Shown: positions 18,461 to 29,011 of the stretch, one piece after another
Position numbering within the stretch: position 1 is the stretch's first letter
How the letters are laid out: every line of letters starts with the position of its first letter
Source: Phytophthora hibernalis
Taxonomy: Eukaryota; Oomycota; Peronosporomycetes; Peronosporales; Peronosporaceae
DNA length: 64,000 bases
Reading direction: 5' to 3'
Assembly (NCBI GenBank): GCA_012656075.1
Contig: JAAKBF010000107.1
Span: 186,001-250,000 of the forward strand
Notes under the pieces: generated by a model
The model's database searches: none
The model's input: only the letters and a program-made list of their open reading frames with translations
Told to the model about the DNA's origin: nothing
Translations under genes and position numbers: made by a program

Positions 18461-20053
18461 TCAAGCAATGCTGAGAATGAATTGAACCGCGATGGACGCG
18501 TTGAATAAATAGTCTAACTACTCTATCTTGATCGTTTGGTCTCGCTCGAGTCGACGGACTTGGTACTATTGGCCACCACCTTAGCATTTGCGTGGCGCAT
18601 GCAGTAGTAGTCGTACCGCTGATAGGATCGGCGGTTGCACCCTCTTGCTTGCAGCGGTTGCCACCGCCGTGAGTCCAACAGAATCCGCCTTGGGTCGACA
18701 CTTTCGTGCATTCGGGTGTTTCGCAGATGTGGCCGCCGCCATGTGACCAGCAGTGACCATAACGTTTGGCCTTCTTGGTGCAGCCGGGCTTGGTGCACAT
18801 TTTGTAGCCGCCGTGTTGGAAGCAACGTTGGTTCAATTTGGCACGCTTGGTGCATCCTGGAATGGTGCACTTAGAGCCACCACCATGCTGAACGCACAGT
18901 CTCTTGGATACTGACAGGTTCTTGCAGCCCTCGACTTGACAGGGAGGAGCGCGGGTCTTGCGGACTCGAGGCGTCGAGTCGTTCTCGACCGTAGATGACA
19001 CCTCACACTGAGAGTCTTTACCGTCCACGCGGTTACTGAAGGCCAACCCACTGTTGATACACAGCGCAGCCATGGAGATCTTCGACAGCCGGGTCTTGAG
19101 ACTTCCGTAGCATCGGAGGTTGCTGAATCTCTTCTTCTCGGGCGGTGCCATGTACGGGCCCACCAGCGTCTGGCGGTGCGTGTTCACGACGGGCGAAAGG
19201 CTCCGAAAGAGCGAGATGGAAGGCGAGGAGGCCTCCATCGACTCATGGTTAGCATGCTTGGGGCTCATACAGGCTGCTTCCACGTGATAGACCGAGTTCA
19301 GCAAGAAGGTGATATCGGCCTTGCAGTGCATGCTGGTGTGGATTTCTGGAGCAGTGCTCAGCGAAAGGCGAATTGAAATGTGCGAGACGAAGCACCAAAC
19401 AAAGGCTCCGCCGCCCAGTTTTAACTCCGACGTCTGTTGCCGACCAAGCAAAAACATGACTTGGCTGCAAAGGCTGGTATAATACCGGTACATGTATTTC
19501 CCAGTCCAATGGAGTTCGTGGCTCCGGTCAAGATCGCCAAGATCTTGACGCGCCTCTGTGTGCGCAGCGCAAGCCGGCATAAACCACGGCATCATCCCAT
19601 GTTGCTTCTGGAATGCACGAATACATACACAGTCGATTCGGAATACTGGCGAGGGAAGCTTTCACGTTGCAGACACGCGAGATCACTCAACAATAAAGCC
19701 AAAACCAGTTGAAAGGAGAGAGCATCGTGGCGTCGCCCAGCCCTTGGCTTTGGCCCGACACGAGCTGTGGCACAAGCGCCAAGTCACTCGCTCCCTCGAT
19801 GGCAACCGTAGCAAGTTGCTAAAATAAGCAACAGCGTTGTGGCCCTCTTAGCAATCCACCCAAAAACTTTGGAGTGTGCCTCGCACGTGGCGCAGCTTTT
19901 CTGTTAAATTCGTCTGCATGTGCGCGCCGTTAGACTGCACCTTCGTATTTTAATACATATTAAAATAAGTTCAAGCATTAATCCCGAGGGTGCGGCGAAG
20001 CATAGACCCGAGCGGGATGACCTGCATGATGCAGTGCATCACCTACCATCGTT
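18461..20053. repeat. Left copy of the E/E-prime inverted duplication
   Basis: This segment is nearly identical, in inverted orientation, to 36566-38019 continued at 44502-44625. It contains zinc-finger gene E and its upstream region. Visible differences are few: one missing base at ~18640, one Gln/Arg codon at ~18891, and small indels near the ends. The homology stops abruptly at both ends. Confidence 0.88.
18523..19331 (-). CDS. Zinc-finger protein E, WRKY19-type, one-base deletion in finger 5
   Basis: It starts MHCKADITFLLN and runs through SPSISLFRSLSP, APPEKKRFSNLRCYG and ISMAALC, a linker, and five C-x4-C-x9-C-x2-H fingers. The first is CQVEGCKNLSVSKRLCVQH and the fourth CETPECTKVSTQGGFCWTH. 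Compared with its inverted twin E-prime, one base is missing at ~18640 (GCACCC for GCAGCCC on the + strand), which shifts the frame just as finger 5 begins. The correct continuation, CNRRSYQRYDYYCMRH then a native tail AKVVANSTKSVDSSETKRSR and stop, is present in the next frame, ending at 18523. About 269 residues if the base is restored. It is the uninterrupted version of the gene that carries the Copia insertion at 38020. Confidence 0.85.
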
Positions 20054-20690
20054 TCTCAGCGTTAATTCGTGTTAATAAAAACGCGTTATGGAGCATACTA
20101 TGCTCGGCTGGCAACTACACTTAGACACGTACCACCAGAAAACTTCAGCTTCTGCGACGAAGCAACATGAGAGCTGATGTTTCCGCTTGGGGCCCAAGTT
20201 GGCCCAAGATTGTGAAGTGGGGCATGCAGATCTTAGCGATCGAAGCAAGGTGAGCGTTCCGAATCGGAACTTCCGATGGTACAGCCATGGATAGGCCCTA
20301 TTAATACATCATCATCGTTTTAATCGCGGCCTTCAACGACGATCTCCGGTCCGGTGGACAGATTGGCTTCTACCATGGGCAAGCACGATTGCAGCGACAA
20401 CGCTTCTGAGCCAAGAAAATATTATTTTTTTGTCTACAACTTCTCTCGTACGCGAGTGGAGTCTGCCCCGACGAACACCGTGCGGTTTTGCCAACGCCCT
20501 CTTCAAACACACACACGAGACCAGCGAAAGGGATGAGACGTAACCGGTATGACCGACACTCGATGAATGCATGAGCACGTTCGATTCCACTTCACTTCAT
20601 CTGTAACATCGTACAGGCTTATGTTGGTGTACGCGTTCTGGGCGTCCGACAGGGCACCCGAAAAATAATACGCATAAAAATACATTCGCA
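20045..20690. repeat. Diverged inverted repeat matching 34590-35125
   Basis: Anchors shared in inverted orientation include CCATCGTTTCTCAGCGTTA, GAAAACTTCAGCTTCTGC, CTTGGGGCCCAAGTTGG, AAGATTGTGAAGTG and ATGACCGACACTCGATGAAT. Identity is clearly lower than in the flanking E/E-prime block. On the right-hand side this unit lies directly behind zinc-finger gene F. Confidence 0.75.
20610..20655 (-). pseudogene. Remnant of a mirrored zinc-finger gene F (last ~13 codons)
   Basis: The minus strand encodes SDAQNAYTNISL, which aligns with the C-terminus of gene F, SGAENSYANISL. It continues directly into the 3' flank also shared with gene F. The stop codon has changed to a Tyr codon, and the rest of the gene is absent. 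Upstream (towards 20945) lies hAT sequence instead. Confidence 0.6.
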
Positions 20691-20944
20691 TTTTTTAATT
20701 TAATGATTAATTCCGAGGTATCAATTCATTTTTGAATTGAACACAATTCATATCTTAATTGTAGGGAAGTGTCCTCCAACCGTTTGCCTGGTGGGCTCCT
20801 AGCATCTCGGACTGCCCAATACACTAGGTTGTCAGTATCAAAACTACCTACTAAACCCCCACCTCCCAAGCCCCACCGCCTCCAGTGTCTTCCATGGTCC
20901 TCACGAGCAGCCAGATCTGCTCCATGCTTTTTACTGAAGTTTAG

Positions 20945-22463
20945 GGTGGTTTCTACAAGTGCACCACCTGTGACAAGCACTACAAAAAGGGGAACGGTTA
21001 CACAAACCTGCTGAACCACCTACGACGCAACCACAAGGACTACGAGCAAGATGCCCAGGAGGCGGCTCGCCGCCAGAACCCGCTGTTCTTGCGCCTGGTC
21101 AGCCAGCGAACTCGTGATCTGTACCGCTGGATTGAGTGGGTGGTCTGTGATCGCCTACATTTCGCATTTGTCGAGCGACGGCTCACACGTCTGAACACTG
21201 CCCTCTCGTATGTGTCCGAGGAGACCCTATCGCGCTACATCGTGCTACTCTTCGAGATGGTTGAGCACCGCGTTGCCGCCGAGCTCCTGAATCGTTTGGT
21301 CTAGTTCTGGACGGCTGGAGTAGCAGCAACCGTCACTACGTCGCGATATTCGCGGTATTCGACAGTACCTCTGATCATACCGGTACTACCGGTAGTGGCG
21401 CGGCGAGCGAGTACTACGACGACCTGGAGTGCACGTCGCGCCGCTTTATTTTGCTGGCGTTCTCGCCCGTAGAGACAGAGGAAAATTTGAGTGCGCAGAG
21501 TTAGTTTGATTTGATCGCGGACACGCTGTCTCGTTACAAGAAGCCATGGTCGGCGGTCAAGTTTATGGTGGGCGACAACTGTTCTGTGAATCAGTACATT
21601 GGGCGAAAGGAAGGCGCAATCCCGCTCGCGGATGTTCTAGCCACAGATTCAATCTGGCAGCCAAGGACTTCCTCAAGACCGAGGACGATCTGATTAGCAA
21701 GGTCCACGCCCTGATGTGCAAGCTGAGGACGATCAAGGGCCAAGCGATCCTGCGCCGCGTCTCCCATCTGTCACCGCTACTGCGAAATGACACCAGATGG
21801 TCGAGCATCTACGAGATGGTTGAGCGGTACGTGAAGCTCCAACCGGCCATTGCCGTGTTAGGCCACGACGTCCTGGTTCAGCACGAGGTGCAACCACTCC
21901 TGCTGCGTCGCGCGGAGCACGACCGCGTGAAGACGTTGCTGAAGGACCTCGCAAAGTTCGAGGGAGTCACCAAGGAGCTACAGAAGTCTACCCTAACTCT
22001 GTCAGCTGTGCGACGTCTGTTTGACCAGGTCATCAAGGAGTACCCGGCGCTACGGACCCGACTGGCTACGAATGCTGCTATTGTGAACCATCCCAATTTA
22101 GAACAAGGTCTGGTGAAGCTTCAGCGCGGAGAGTCGTTGAATGTTGCTGAGAGGTCGGCGTGCTGCGAATTTAGATCAGCGTCCCTCGAAACGGCGCAAG
22201 CAAGGCGCGGAGGTCAGCTCAATAGTCAAGGCGGCGTTCAAGAAGCGCAAGGCAGTGAAGCGCTCGCATGACGTGGACGTTGCGTACGTCCCGCCGACGT
22301 CTAACGAGTGCGAGCGCTTCTTTTCGGCAGCTAAGTTAGTGCTGACGGACCTTCGGAAGAGTCTCTCCCCACCAAGATCGAGATGCTCATGAGTCTCCAG
22401 TATAATCGCGACCTGTGGGACGTGAACACAGTCGATGAGGTGCGCACTCAATTGGGCATTAGA
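20945..22463 (+). pseudogene. Decayed hAT-family transposase
   Basis: Successive blocks in shifting frames make up a hAT transposase. First is a BED-type zinc finger (FYKCTTCDKHYKKG..TNLLNHLRRNH, from 20945). Then come LVLDGWSSSNRHYVAIFAVFD near 21300 and VGDNCSVNQYI near 21570, the RNase H-like core. A helical part reads NDTRWSSIYEMVERYVKL, and the C-terminal dimerisation motif reads PPTSNECERFFSAAKLVLTDLRKSLSP near 22290-22370, ending near LMSLQYNRDLWD. At least five frame changes or stops break it, and no terminal repeats are evident. It lies where the mirrored copy of gene F would be expected. Confidence 0.82.
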
Positions 22464-23210
22464 AGCAGCATGCGCGTGTCCGGTGACCAACTTTGGATTC
22501 ACGTGCGCAGCGGTGCGTGAGCGCGACGAATTCTTGACATCGGTGGTTTTGTTGGCCGCCAAGACGAGCCGGCAGACACTGACAGCAGTCGTGCGCTCCA
22601 CAATACTAGCACATATTCTGGCACGGTCGTTTTAGCTAGGACCAAGTAGTTATGACAGCGGTGGTGACGGATCTGTCGTCGTCGACGGCATTCTGCTCGT
22701 TTGACGCAAGAGAGACAGGACTCGCGGCAGCAAAGGCTGCTTGGGAGACCATCGTGAATCGACTTGGGGTTCCGGCGGTGCAGTGATACGCAACACCCGC
22801 TCCTGGATCCGATTCATGCGGTGGTGCCTTTGTCGCTTCAAACTTCGGACGATTTGTTTCTTGACGAACACGTGCTAGCGGCGTCCTCCGTGGTCGAACG
22901 CTGCACTTTCACCGCCAAGTAACCGCCCCTATTGATATTTTGCCGCTGAAAGTATGCGTGCTAGAAAGCTGGAAAGCCATGTCCGCGCAAAGGTGATACC
23001 AGGGCGCGCGGAAACCTTATCTTTGGTTGCTGTCCGCCACCGTGTCGCACGCAGTTTCATCGCATTGACCATGGTCGGAAGACGAGCCCCTACTCTCATA
23101 CAAGCGACTTATGCTTTTCTACGCTCGAAGCTCAAATTGACGACGAGGTCGTCACCAAACGCAGCAGTTCCTTCAAGTGTACTTCAATGCTGACCTCATG
23201 TGCAATGGGG
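22440..23210. repeat. Left copy of a hAT-derived inverted repeat (twin at 32915-33625)
   Basis: It matches 32915-33625 in inverted orientation with roughly four bases in five shared. Shared anchors include CGCAAGAGAGACAGGACTCGC, ATACGCAACACCCGCTCCTGGA, AAGACGAGCCCC and TTCTACGCTCGAAGCTCAAA. It includes the 3' end of the hAT coding region and its downstream flank. Broken frames around LCFSTLEAQIDDE suggest another old coding relic I cannot name. Confidence 0.72.
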
Positions 23211-23819
23211 ACTTCCAGCCATCTTGTGACAGCCGAAGCATACCAATATATCGATCCGAACATCCTCAAGGTCCTCGAAAAAGTGGACTCGCAGTTCAGC
23301 ATCACCAACGCCATCAACCTCTCCACGGTGCTGAAAAATGGCTCAACAGTTGCGTCCACATTGTCAGCTCCACCCACCTCCCGACCGTGCTGCAAACGTA
23401 CGTCTTGAAGTATACTTTCGTGATGCTTTTGTCTGTATTGAACAGAGCTGTACCATCGACTATGCAGGTTGCTGAAGCGCACGTGTGAGTTGTTGCATTG
23501 CGAGCATGCAGCACTCTTCACTGTTGACCACGCTACGCGAAAATTGGTCGCCACGTGCTCGGGAAGTCCTATACAAAGCACATACTACATTAAATACTAA
23601 ATTCCAAGGTTTGAAATTTGGATACATGTACATGTATTTGCGTAGGACTGAGATTTAGTCTTTGATTGGTGAGGGCTTTTGGAACTGGTCTGTGCATTTG
23701 CCTTTTAGATTTAGCACAAATGTGGAAAAGCCGCGAAATCACCCGCCCGCTGTGCTCCACTACTGTGCGTCCTACAACAATACGCTTGGCTCTGGGTTCG
23801 CTGCCGCCACGAACCACCA
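23211..23819. other. Spacer with an unassigned coding-like fragment
   Basis: A short open frame (+, 23187-23408) reads AEAYQYIDPNILKVLEKVDSQ and could be part of an old gene, but I cannot assign it. 23590-23819 is a diverged continuation of the inverted repeat with 32170-32430, both rich in GATTTAGTCT/AAATTTGG motifs. I see no complete gene. Confidence 0.4.
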
Positions 23820-24036
23820 TCACATTTTGCTCCGCACCAGGAAACGACCGCTGTAGCAACATCGTCCAAGGCTCTGCGGCAGCGAAGACAAGCGCGCTAC
23901 AAAGGAACTGGGCACCTTCTCCGCAGAAGAACTCGCCGAACGGTGTTTGGCACTCGGCTGCAGCCTCTGCATCTCGAGCTGCTGGCCACGTCCTCTTTAA
24001 GGACGCCAGGAGCCCAACAGCTGCCATGATCCCCAA
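23590..24036 (-). CDS. Doubtful open frame shared by both arms of the inverted repeat
   Basis: The frame MAAVGLLASLKRTWPAARDA... GAQFLCSALVFAAAEPWTML recurs in the right arm (31914-32183, +). I do not recognise it. It could be a decayed gene or chance, since the two arms are identical and so give no evidence of selection. Upstream frames differ because of the homopolymer difference at 24031/31906. Confidence 0.2.
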   Translation of the reverse strand: MGIMAAVGLLASLKRTWPAARDAEAAAECQTPFGEFFCGEGAQFLCSALVFAAAEPWTMLLQRSFPGAEQNVMVVRGGSEPRAKRIVVGRTVVEHSGRVISRLFHICAKSKRQMHRPVPKALTNQRLNLSPTQIHVHVSKFQTLEFSI

Positions 24037-25905
24037 GCCACACTAAATCTTCCCCTGTTAAATGTCGCCGCTTTCAATCCGATAGGCTCTCTTTCACGAG
24101 CGTGACGTCGATGCAGTTGGCGCGACGATGGCATGTCGTCGCGTGTCAAACCACAGGCAAGCTGCCAGTCCGTATCATCTTTCACGGACTCATCTTGCAG
24201 CAGCCGTATGCAGACGCTTTAGTGCGGCTCACTGCTGCGATATAAGCTTTGAGAGAGGGTTTAACCCCATCTCGGTGTTTGACACGCGGCCGCAAGATCC
24301 TGGTGCGGCGCGTGCTCACCGTCGGCGTGCACCACCAGAAGCTTGTGATTGGTAGCCGGCCGCACGCCTCTCGGCAATCGACCAACGGCCAAGAATCTAC
24401 TGCCACGGATGCTAAATGGTGGCCCACACCAATGTCAAAGATTAAAATCCAAGGAGCCGCGGTGTGGGAACCTACATGTATTTATCATGAGCGAGTGCGA
24501 AGCGGATCAACAGTGAAACTGCGCGGGGCGACCCATTCCTGGCGGAGTATTTTTGCGAATGACTCAAGGCATTGTCTAAACCTACATAAACATACAGATC
24601 GCACCCGTGGCAGCAGCGACATCGGCTGGGGGATGGACCACCCGAACGGTCGTCGGCCAATCGCAGCCCGCCATTGTTGAAAAGGCGCGTGTCTGCACCG
24701 TCGGAAGAGCATACAAACGCCAAGTCAACAGCCGTTGAGCGTGTGCCGGCACGGTCGATCCAGCCAATCAGCGGTCGAGCTGCCACGCGCCCAGTTTTGA
24801 ACGCGTGCTGAAGTCAACGATGGAGTGACCACTTCCGGCCTGCAGCGAATGTCATTCCCAATGCGGAATGCGCTCGCAATGCTTTCGTCTCTGTGTCCCA
24901 CAACTGAATTGTCTCCGTCCAGTGCAGACTATTAATCCAATTCACCACCTTCCATCATTATGAGCGGCAAGTCAGACATCTCGTTCCTACTGAACCCGCC
25001 CATGACGCCTCCGCCCAGTGCGTTCGCGCGCCTGGCCGCCATGGCCCAGAGTCCGGACGCGTCGGCCACGTCGTCTTTGCTGCTGCTGGGCTCGTGCATC
25101 GCGCCACTCGAGAAGATGAGCAGCTGCAGCAGCCACAGCCTCGCCACGAGGAAGACGCTGGTGCCGGCGCTGTCGCTGGCTGCGCTGTGTGAGGCCAGCA
25201 GCGTCAGCAGCTACAGCAGTTGCGGTTGCAGCAGTGACGAGGAGGACGAAGCAGCAGCCGCCGTCACTTCAACTTCGACACAAGCAGCAGCCACCGACGC
25301 CACGGAGCAGACTTCACACGCAACAGCGACGACTTCAACCGTCAAGTCCAAAGCCAAAGCCACCAAGACCAAGACCAAGACGGTCCGTCGCACACGCGTC
25401 CGCAAGAACCGCACGCCGCCCTGCCAGGTGGACGGCTGCACGAACATCGCCGTGTCTCGCGGCTGCTGCGTGCGCCACGGCGGCGGCTCGCGCTGCACGG
25501 TGGAGGGCTGTCCCAACCGCGCCAAGCTGTACAAGCGCTGCTTCCAGCACGGCGGCTTCAAGACGTGCGCTACGGAGGGCTGCACCAAGAAGGCTAAGCG
25601 CTACGGCCACTGCTGGTCGCACGGCGGCGGCCGCATCTGTGAAGTCCCTGAGTGTGAGAAGGTGTCGACGCAGGGAGGTCTATGCTGGGCACACGGAGGT
25701 GGCAACCGGTGCAAGCTGGAGGGCTGCAGTCGTCGGTCATACCAGAAGTACGGCTACTACTGCGTCGACCATGCGTCGCTGAGCAAGGACGAGTCGGCGT
25801 AAAGAGCTGAATGACTTCAATGTAGGCGAGTACAGTAGTTTCTAGTCTGATGATCACTATTTATCTGGCATCGAGCCGAGTGAAATGAATTTACATCCTT
25901 TTCGC
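23820..25905. repeat. Left arm of the near-identical inverted repeat (twin 30040-32165)
   Basis: About 2.1 kb that reads the same on the opposite strand at 30040-32165. The zinc-finger gene inside is identical in protein sequence. Differences I can see are one synonymous change (CTA/CTG in the codon before TGCTGG near 25680) and a homopolymer difference (C4 at 24031-24034 against G5 at 31906-31910). The match ends at TTTACATCCTTTT near 25905. Confidence 0.92.
24960..25802 (+). CDS. Zinc-finger protein L, WRKY19-type, intact
   Basis: A 280-residue intact member of the local family. N-terminus MSGKSDISFLLNPPMTPPPS; then FARLAAMAQS, LLLGSCIAPLEKM and VPALSLAALCEAS; a long Ser/Thr/Ala linker with basic repeats (KSKAKATKTKTKTVRRTRVRKN) that could serve as a nuclear localisation signal; then five tandem C-x4-C-x9-C-x2-H fingers from CQVDGCTNIAVSRGCCVRH to CKLEGCSRRSYQKYGYYCVDH, each of the first four followed by Gly-Gly. 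The start is fixed by agreement with five paralogues. Its exact protein twin lies inverted at 30138-30980. Function is unknown; zinc binding is certain by pattern, nuclear action is inferred. Confidence 0.9.
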   Translation: MSGKSDISFLLNPPMTPPPSAFARLAAMAQSPDASATSSLLLLGSCIAPLEKMSSCSSHSLATRKTLVPALSLAALCEASSVSSYSSCGCSSDEEDEAAAAVTSTSTQAAATDATEQTSHATATTSTVKSKAKATKTKTKTVRRTRVRKNRTPPCQVDGCTNIAVSRGCCVRHGGGSRCTVEGCPNRAKLYKRCFQHGGFKTCATEGCTKKAKRYGHCWSHGGGRICEVPECEKVSTQGGLCWAHGGGNRCKLEGCSRRSYQKYGYYCVDHASLSKDESA

Positions 25906-26149
25906 TTCTGAGTTGCTGTCCTATTGCCTGCTTTGGTTGTGGTGGTTAAACACTCAAAGTTGAAAGAGCGAGCGACCTCGCAACTTGTTGGCGCTGTGGT
26001 ACATTCGTTGATAGAATCAATACGAAAGATCAACACGATCGATGCAGAAACAAATTAGGAGGACCGAGTTGCTGCAAGCTTCACCAGCTCAAGCATTCTT
26101 TCGCAGTGTTATCAACGAAGAATGCGTCCATTTATAGGCGACGATCGCT
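25803..26149. other. Convergent spacer between zinc-finger L and sepiapterin reductase 1
   Basis: The first ~100 bases belong to the inverted-repeat arm. The remainder is unique and has no gene. Confidence 0.5.
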
Positions 26150-27031
26150 TCATTTACGAACCAATTCTTGCCAACGCGCAATTTCTTGTTCGGAGTAGAA
26201 GTTGACATGAGCGCCAGACTCATACCCTCCACTGATGGCGAACCTTACACCGCGTTGCGAAGACTGCGCTGGTGGGATAAGAGTGCCTTGCGCCTTCATG
26301 TCCGCGAATTGATTGCGAAGATCCGGGTCCACACTCAGTGACTCACGGACCCTCTTCTGCATGTCCGTGTCCATCGGGCCAGGAGAGTACTGCAACACCC
26401 GCACCTTGCCAACTGTAGCCTGCTCCGCTGCAACTACACGGTGGTGCATCTCGCGCGCAGCCTTGCCGGTACAGTACATCATGTGCGTCTTGAACGGCTC
26501 AATGCCACACAACGACGTGATGTTGACAATCACGAGCTGCGTGTGCTTCTCGTCACCAACTGAAGTCGACACCAGCAGCTCCTCCCGTGAAGCTCCGTAG
26601 ACATCGAGGAAGCGCTTGTTGAGCCACAGAACTGACGTCACATTGAGCTCCCAGTACTTGGTCAACTCCGTCGGCGAAGACGCACACTCTTGGACTAATC
26701 CTAGCTGACCCTGCGATCCTGCGTTGTGAACTAGGAACACTTGGTCGTAACTCTGCGCTGACAATTGCAGCAGCACTTGGTCCACCTTGTGCGTGTAGTC
26801 GGCAGCGTCACTCAGGTCCACACACTGCAAGAAGCAGCGCAGTTCACCTGTAGTCACTGCTTTCTGCCATTCTGCGCGTGCCAAGCGCTCCGTTTCTTGG
26901 AGATCCTCCTCACTGCGAGCCCAGAGGTGAACGTCCACGTTCTGGGCCTTCAATTCACGCACAAAGTCGAGCGTGAGGCAGCGACCGAATCCCCTGGACG
27001 CCCCAGTCACCAGTACAGCGAGGGTGGTCAT
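26150..27031 (-). CDS. Sepiapterin reductase-like SDR, copy 1
   Basis: A short-chain dehydrogenase of about 293 residues matching sepiapterin reductase, the NADPH-dependent last step of tetrahydrobiopterin synthesis. Visible are TGASRGFGR (dinucleotide binding, residues ~7-15), HNAGSQGQLG, the catalytic Ser in VNITSLCGIEPF, YCTGKAA (YxxxK), SPGPMDTDMQ and a C-terminal SGAHVNFYS corresponding to the substrate-binding Asp/Tyr end of the animal enzyme. The start at 27031 (MTTLAVLVTGAS) is the first ATG of the frame and agrees with copy 2. It is intact. It stands in mirror orientation to copy 2 (29012-29874), at roughly 85-90% protein identity. Confidence 0.9.
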   Translation of the reverse strand: MTTLAVLVTGASRGFGRCLTLDFVRELKAQNVDVHLWARSEEDLQETERLARAEWQKAVTTGELRCFLQCVDLSDAADYTHKVDQVLLQLSAQSYDQVFLVHNAGSQGQLGLVQECASSPTELTKYWELNVTSVLWLNKRFLDVYGASREELLVSTSVGDEKHTQLVIVNITSLCGIEPFKTHMMYCTGKAAREMHHRVVAAEQATVGKVRVLQYSPGPMDTDMQKRVRESLSVDPDLRNQFADMKAQGTLIPPAQSSQRGVRFAISGGYESGAHVNFYSEQEIARWQELVRK

Positions 27032-27257
27032 GACTGGTGTCAATATGGTTATGAATGGCTGGAGGACTGCTGTCCCCGACAAAGCACCTAAGAACTCGAG
27101 AACGTCAATAATGATTATCGAACTGATGGTGTCGTAACCAGCGCTAACCTACAAATGTCCTCCTTGAACACAAGTTCTCGTAACGTTAGCACTCGTTTTC
27201 AACGAGTATCAATGCAATATGTACACGAGACTCCCTTCACACCTATCAACTCCGTGG

Positions 27258-28150
27258 TCAGTCCTTCTTGGGCTCGAGCCGCTGCAGCAAGCTCGCAATG
27301 AGCTTGTTCTGTTCCTCGCGGTCTTTCTTGCGCTCTTCTCGCTCGAACTCGAGCTCTAACTGCCTTCTCTTGGTGCGCTCGGTCTCAATTTGAAGCTCGA
27401 ACGAGCGTTGTTTGGTCTTTTCCTCCTCCTCACGGAGTCTCGCCTCGTTCTGCTTCTCCAGTTCAATGACACGGGCGTCATTCGGCCGCAACGCGATGGC
27501 TTCCTGCATCTTGAACAGCTCCACCATGGCTTGCTGCACCGTCACCAGGTCCCCTACAGCGGGCGTCTCTTCCTGCACCTGCTCCTGCTTCTGCTCCTCA
27601 GCCACGGGCGATGCGACGTCTGGGACCTCTGCCTCGTTTAGAATCTGTTCCATGCTGGGACGACGTCGCGTCTTAACTTGTTGTTCCGCTTCGGCCTCCA
27701 CATTGTCGGAGCTTGCACGACGCTTGCCCAGTCGTGTACGAGGCTCCACAGCAGATTCTGCCGCGTCTTCCTCGCCCTCCTTGGCGTTGCTCTTGATACG
27801 GGCGTCGATCTCAGCCACCAGCTCGTCCATCACCTGCCGGAAGTCGCTGTCGATCTCCTCCGAGCCAGAGACGCTGGCCGTCTCCTTCCAGATGCGGTGT
27901 CTGGCCACTAGTGTATCGAAACGCGTCTTGGCTGTCGTGCCCTTGATGGGGCGCATGTGGAAGTCCGCGTGGCCGTTGAGTTTGTCCGCCACGACGTCCC
28001 ACGTTCCCCGATGGCCCCGTGACGCGCCTTGTAGGGTGCGTCCTTCCTCACTTGCAGTGCCAACAGCCGGTCCTCCCCGTGGCCGAAGCGCTGACGCACG
28101 CGCGGCTCTGACGGACTCGCGGGGTCCTCGTCGACACTTCCTCGCGCCAT
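27258..28150 (-). CDS. Myb/SANT-like DNA-binding protein with coiled coil, one apparent frameshift
   Basis: The N-terminal part (MARGSVDEDPASPSEPRVRQRF) leads into a SANT-like segment (EDRLLALQVRKDAPYKARHG, then after a one-base contraction near 28000, DVVADKLNGHADF, TAKTRFDTLVARHRIWKETASVSG). This arrangement recurs in many oomycete Myb-like genes, often near transposons. An acidic/basic middle follows (RTRLGKRRASS, KTRRRPSMEQ), and the last ~70 residues are a strongly charged coiled coil (EEEEKTKQRSFELQIETERTKRRQLELEFEREERKK in sections). About 298 residues. It sits near the centre of the palindrome, between the two sepiapterin reductase genes, and has no mirrored copy. Confidence 0.7.
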
Positions 28151-28227
28151 TCTCAAATCCGTTTAAGATTTTGAATCTTTCTAAAAACTTATGATGTTCA
28201 TGAATAGCCTACGCTAGGTCATACATG

Positions 28228-28980
28228 AATAGCCTACGTTATGGCATAATGTGGTCCGTCACCAATGAAGCAAAATTGAGTTTGTTTCACGCCACTAAAA
28301 TGGTTGCTAAAAACGGTTGGAGAGTGCATGTAACTTCATCTCTCCTCTTCGACAATCCTTGTGCGGAAGTAAGCCAGCATAAGCGTAAACGAGAAATCAC
28401 CGACGCCGATCGAGGGATGAGAGCAGCTAAACATTTTTCTTGATCTGGAGCGAAAGCGGCGAGGGCTTGGTAGACGACAACCACCGTAAAGATGAAGCTC
28501 GGGCCTCAGGCAAAATCTGGACGAGGACGTGGATGCACGTAGGTGCCCAGCGACGGAAAATCTAAGTCTCCGTACCACATTTGAGCGAACGAATCGATCA
28601 CGTTGCTGTCAAGCTCCTCCAAGGCTTGCAGCCTTTGAGTATAGTGTTCATCTTCAGCGTTCAGCCATCCGTCCTGATCTTTGGCAAGGCGAAGCGTGAG
28701 ATCGGTCGCGTCAATGCCCGCAAAAATCGCTTGGCCTGGTTGATGACGCGGCGCTTCAAGACCATGGTGGTCTCATTGTCCTCAATGCCCACTTGGAGCA
28801 GCTTCCCGCCTTCCAGGAGAGACAGATGATCCTTTTCATCTTGCAGCTTGGGGTCTTGCGAAGAATGCGGAAATGGAGTGATGGTCACTTCAAGTCACCA
28901 AAACACGGTTGCATCATTTATCAAAACATGGTATAAATAAAATTGACCAACTCAATGAAAAGCCTACGTTATGGCATGTA
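28228..28980. repeat. 17-base direct repeats bounding a 0.75-kb segment
   Basis: AGCCTACGTTATGGCAT occurs near 28230-28250 and again near 28962-28980, and a related AGCCTACGCTAGGTCAT lies just before the first copy. The segment between them contains the relic at 28506-28888. Confidence 0.6.
28506..28888 (-). pseudogene. 5'-truncated relic of an unknown gene, one frameshift
   Basis: Two adjoining minus-strand frames make one coding-like stretch of about 127 residues. They read DEKDHLSLLEGGKLLQVGIE, DNETTMVLKRRVINQAKRFL and, after a one-base shift near 28685, WLNAEDEHYTQRLQALEELD, then DSFAQMWYGDLDFPSLGTY with a stop at 28506. No ATG precedes the first block, and an in-frame stop lies just upstream at ~28897. 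I do not recognise the family. Confidence 0.4.
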
Positions 28981-29011
28981 GAACCTCCACTGCGCCATTT
29001 TGTGATCGACC

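Noticed and set aside
18327..19595. A 422-residue frame for zinc-finger E, starting far upstream and running past finger 5
   Set aside because: The N-terminal extension lacks family similarity (relatives start at M-x-x-K-x-D-I), and the C-terminal extension follows from the one-base deletion at ~18640.
24249..24786. Overlapping frames on both strands upstream of zinc-finger L, repeated at 31154-31691
   Set aside because: They are identical because the arms are identical. Codon pattern and composition give no support, and opposite-strand frames overlap.
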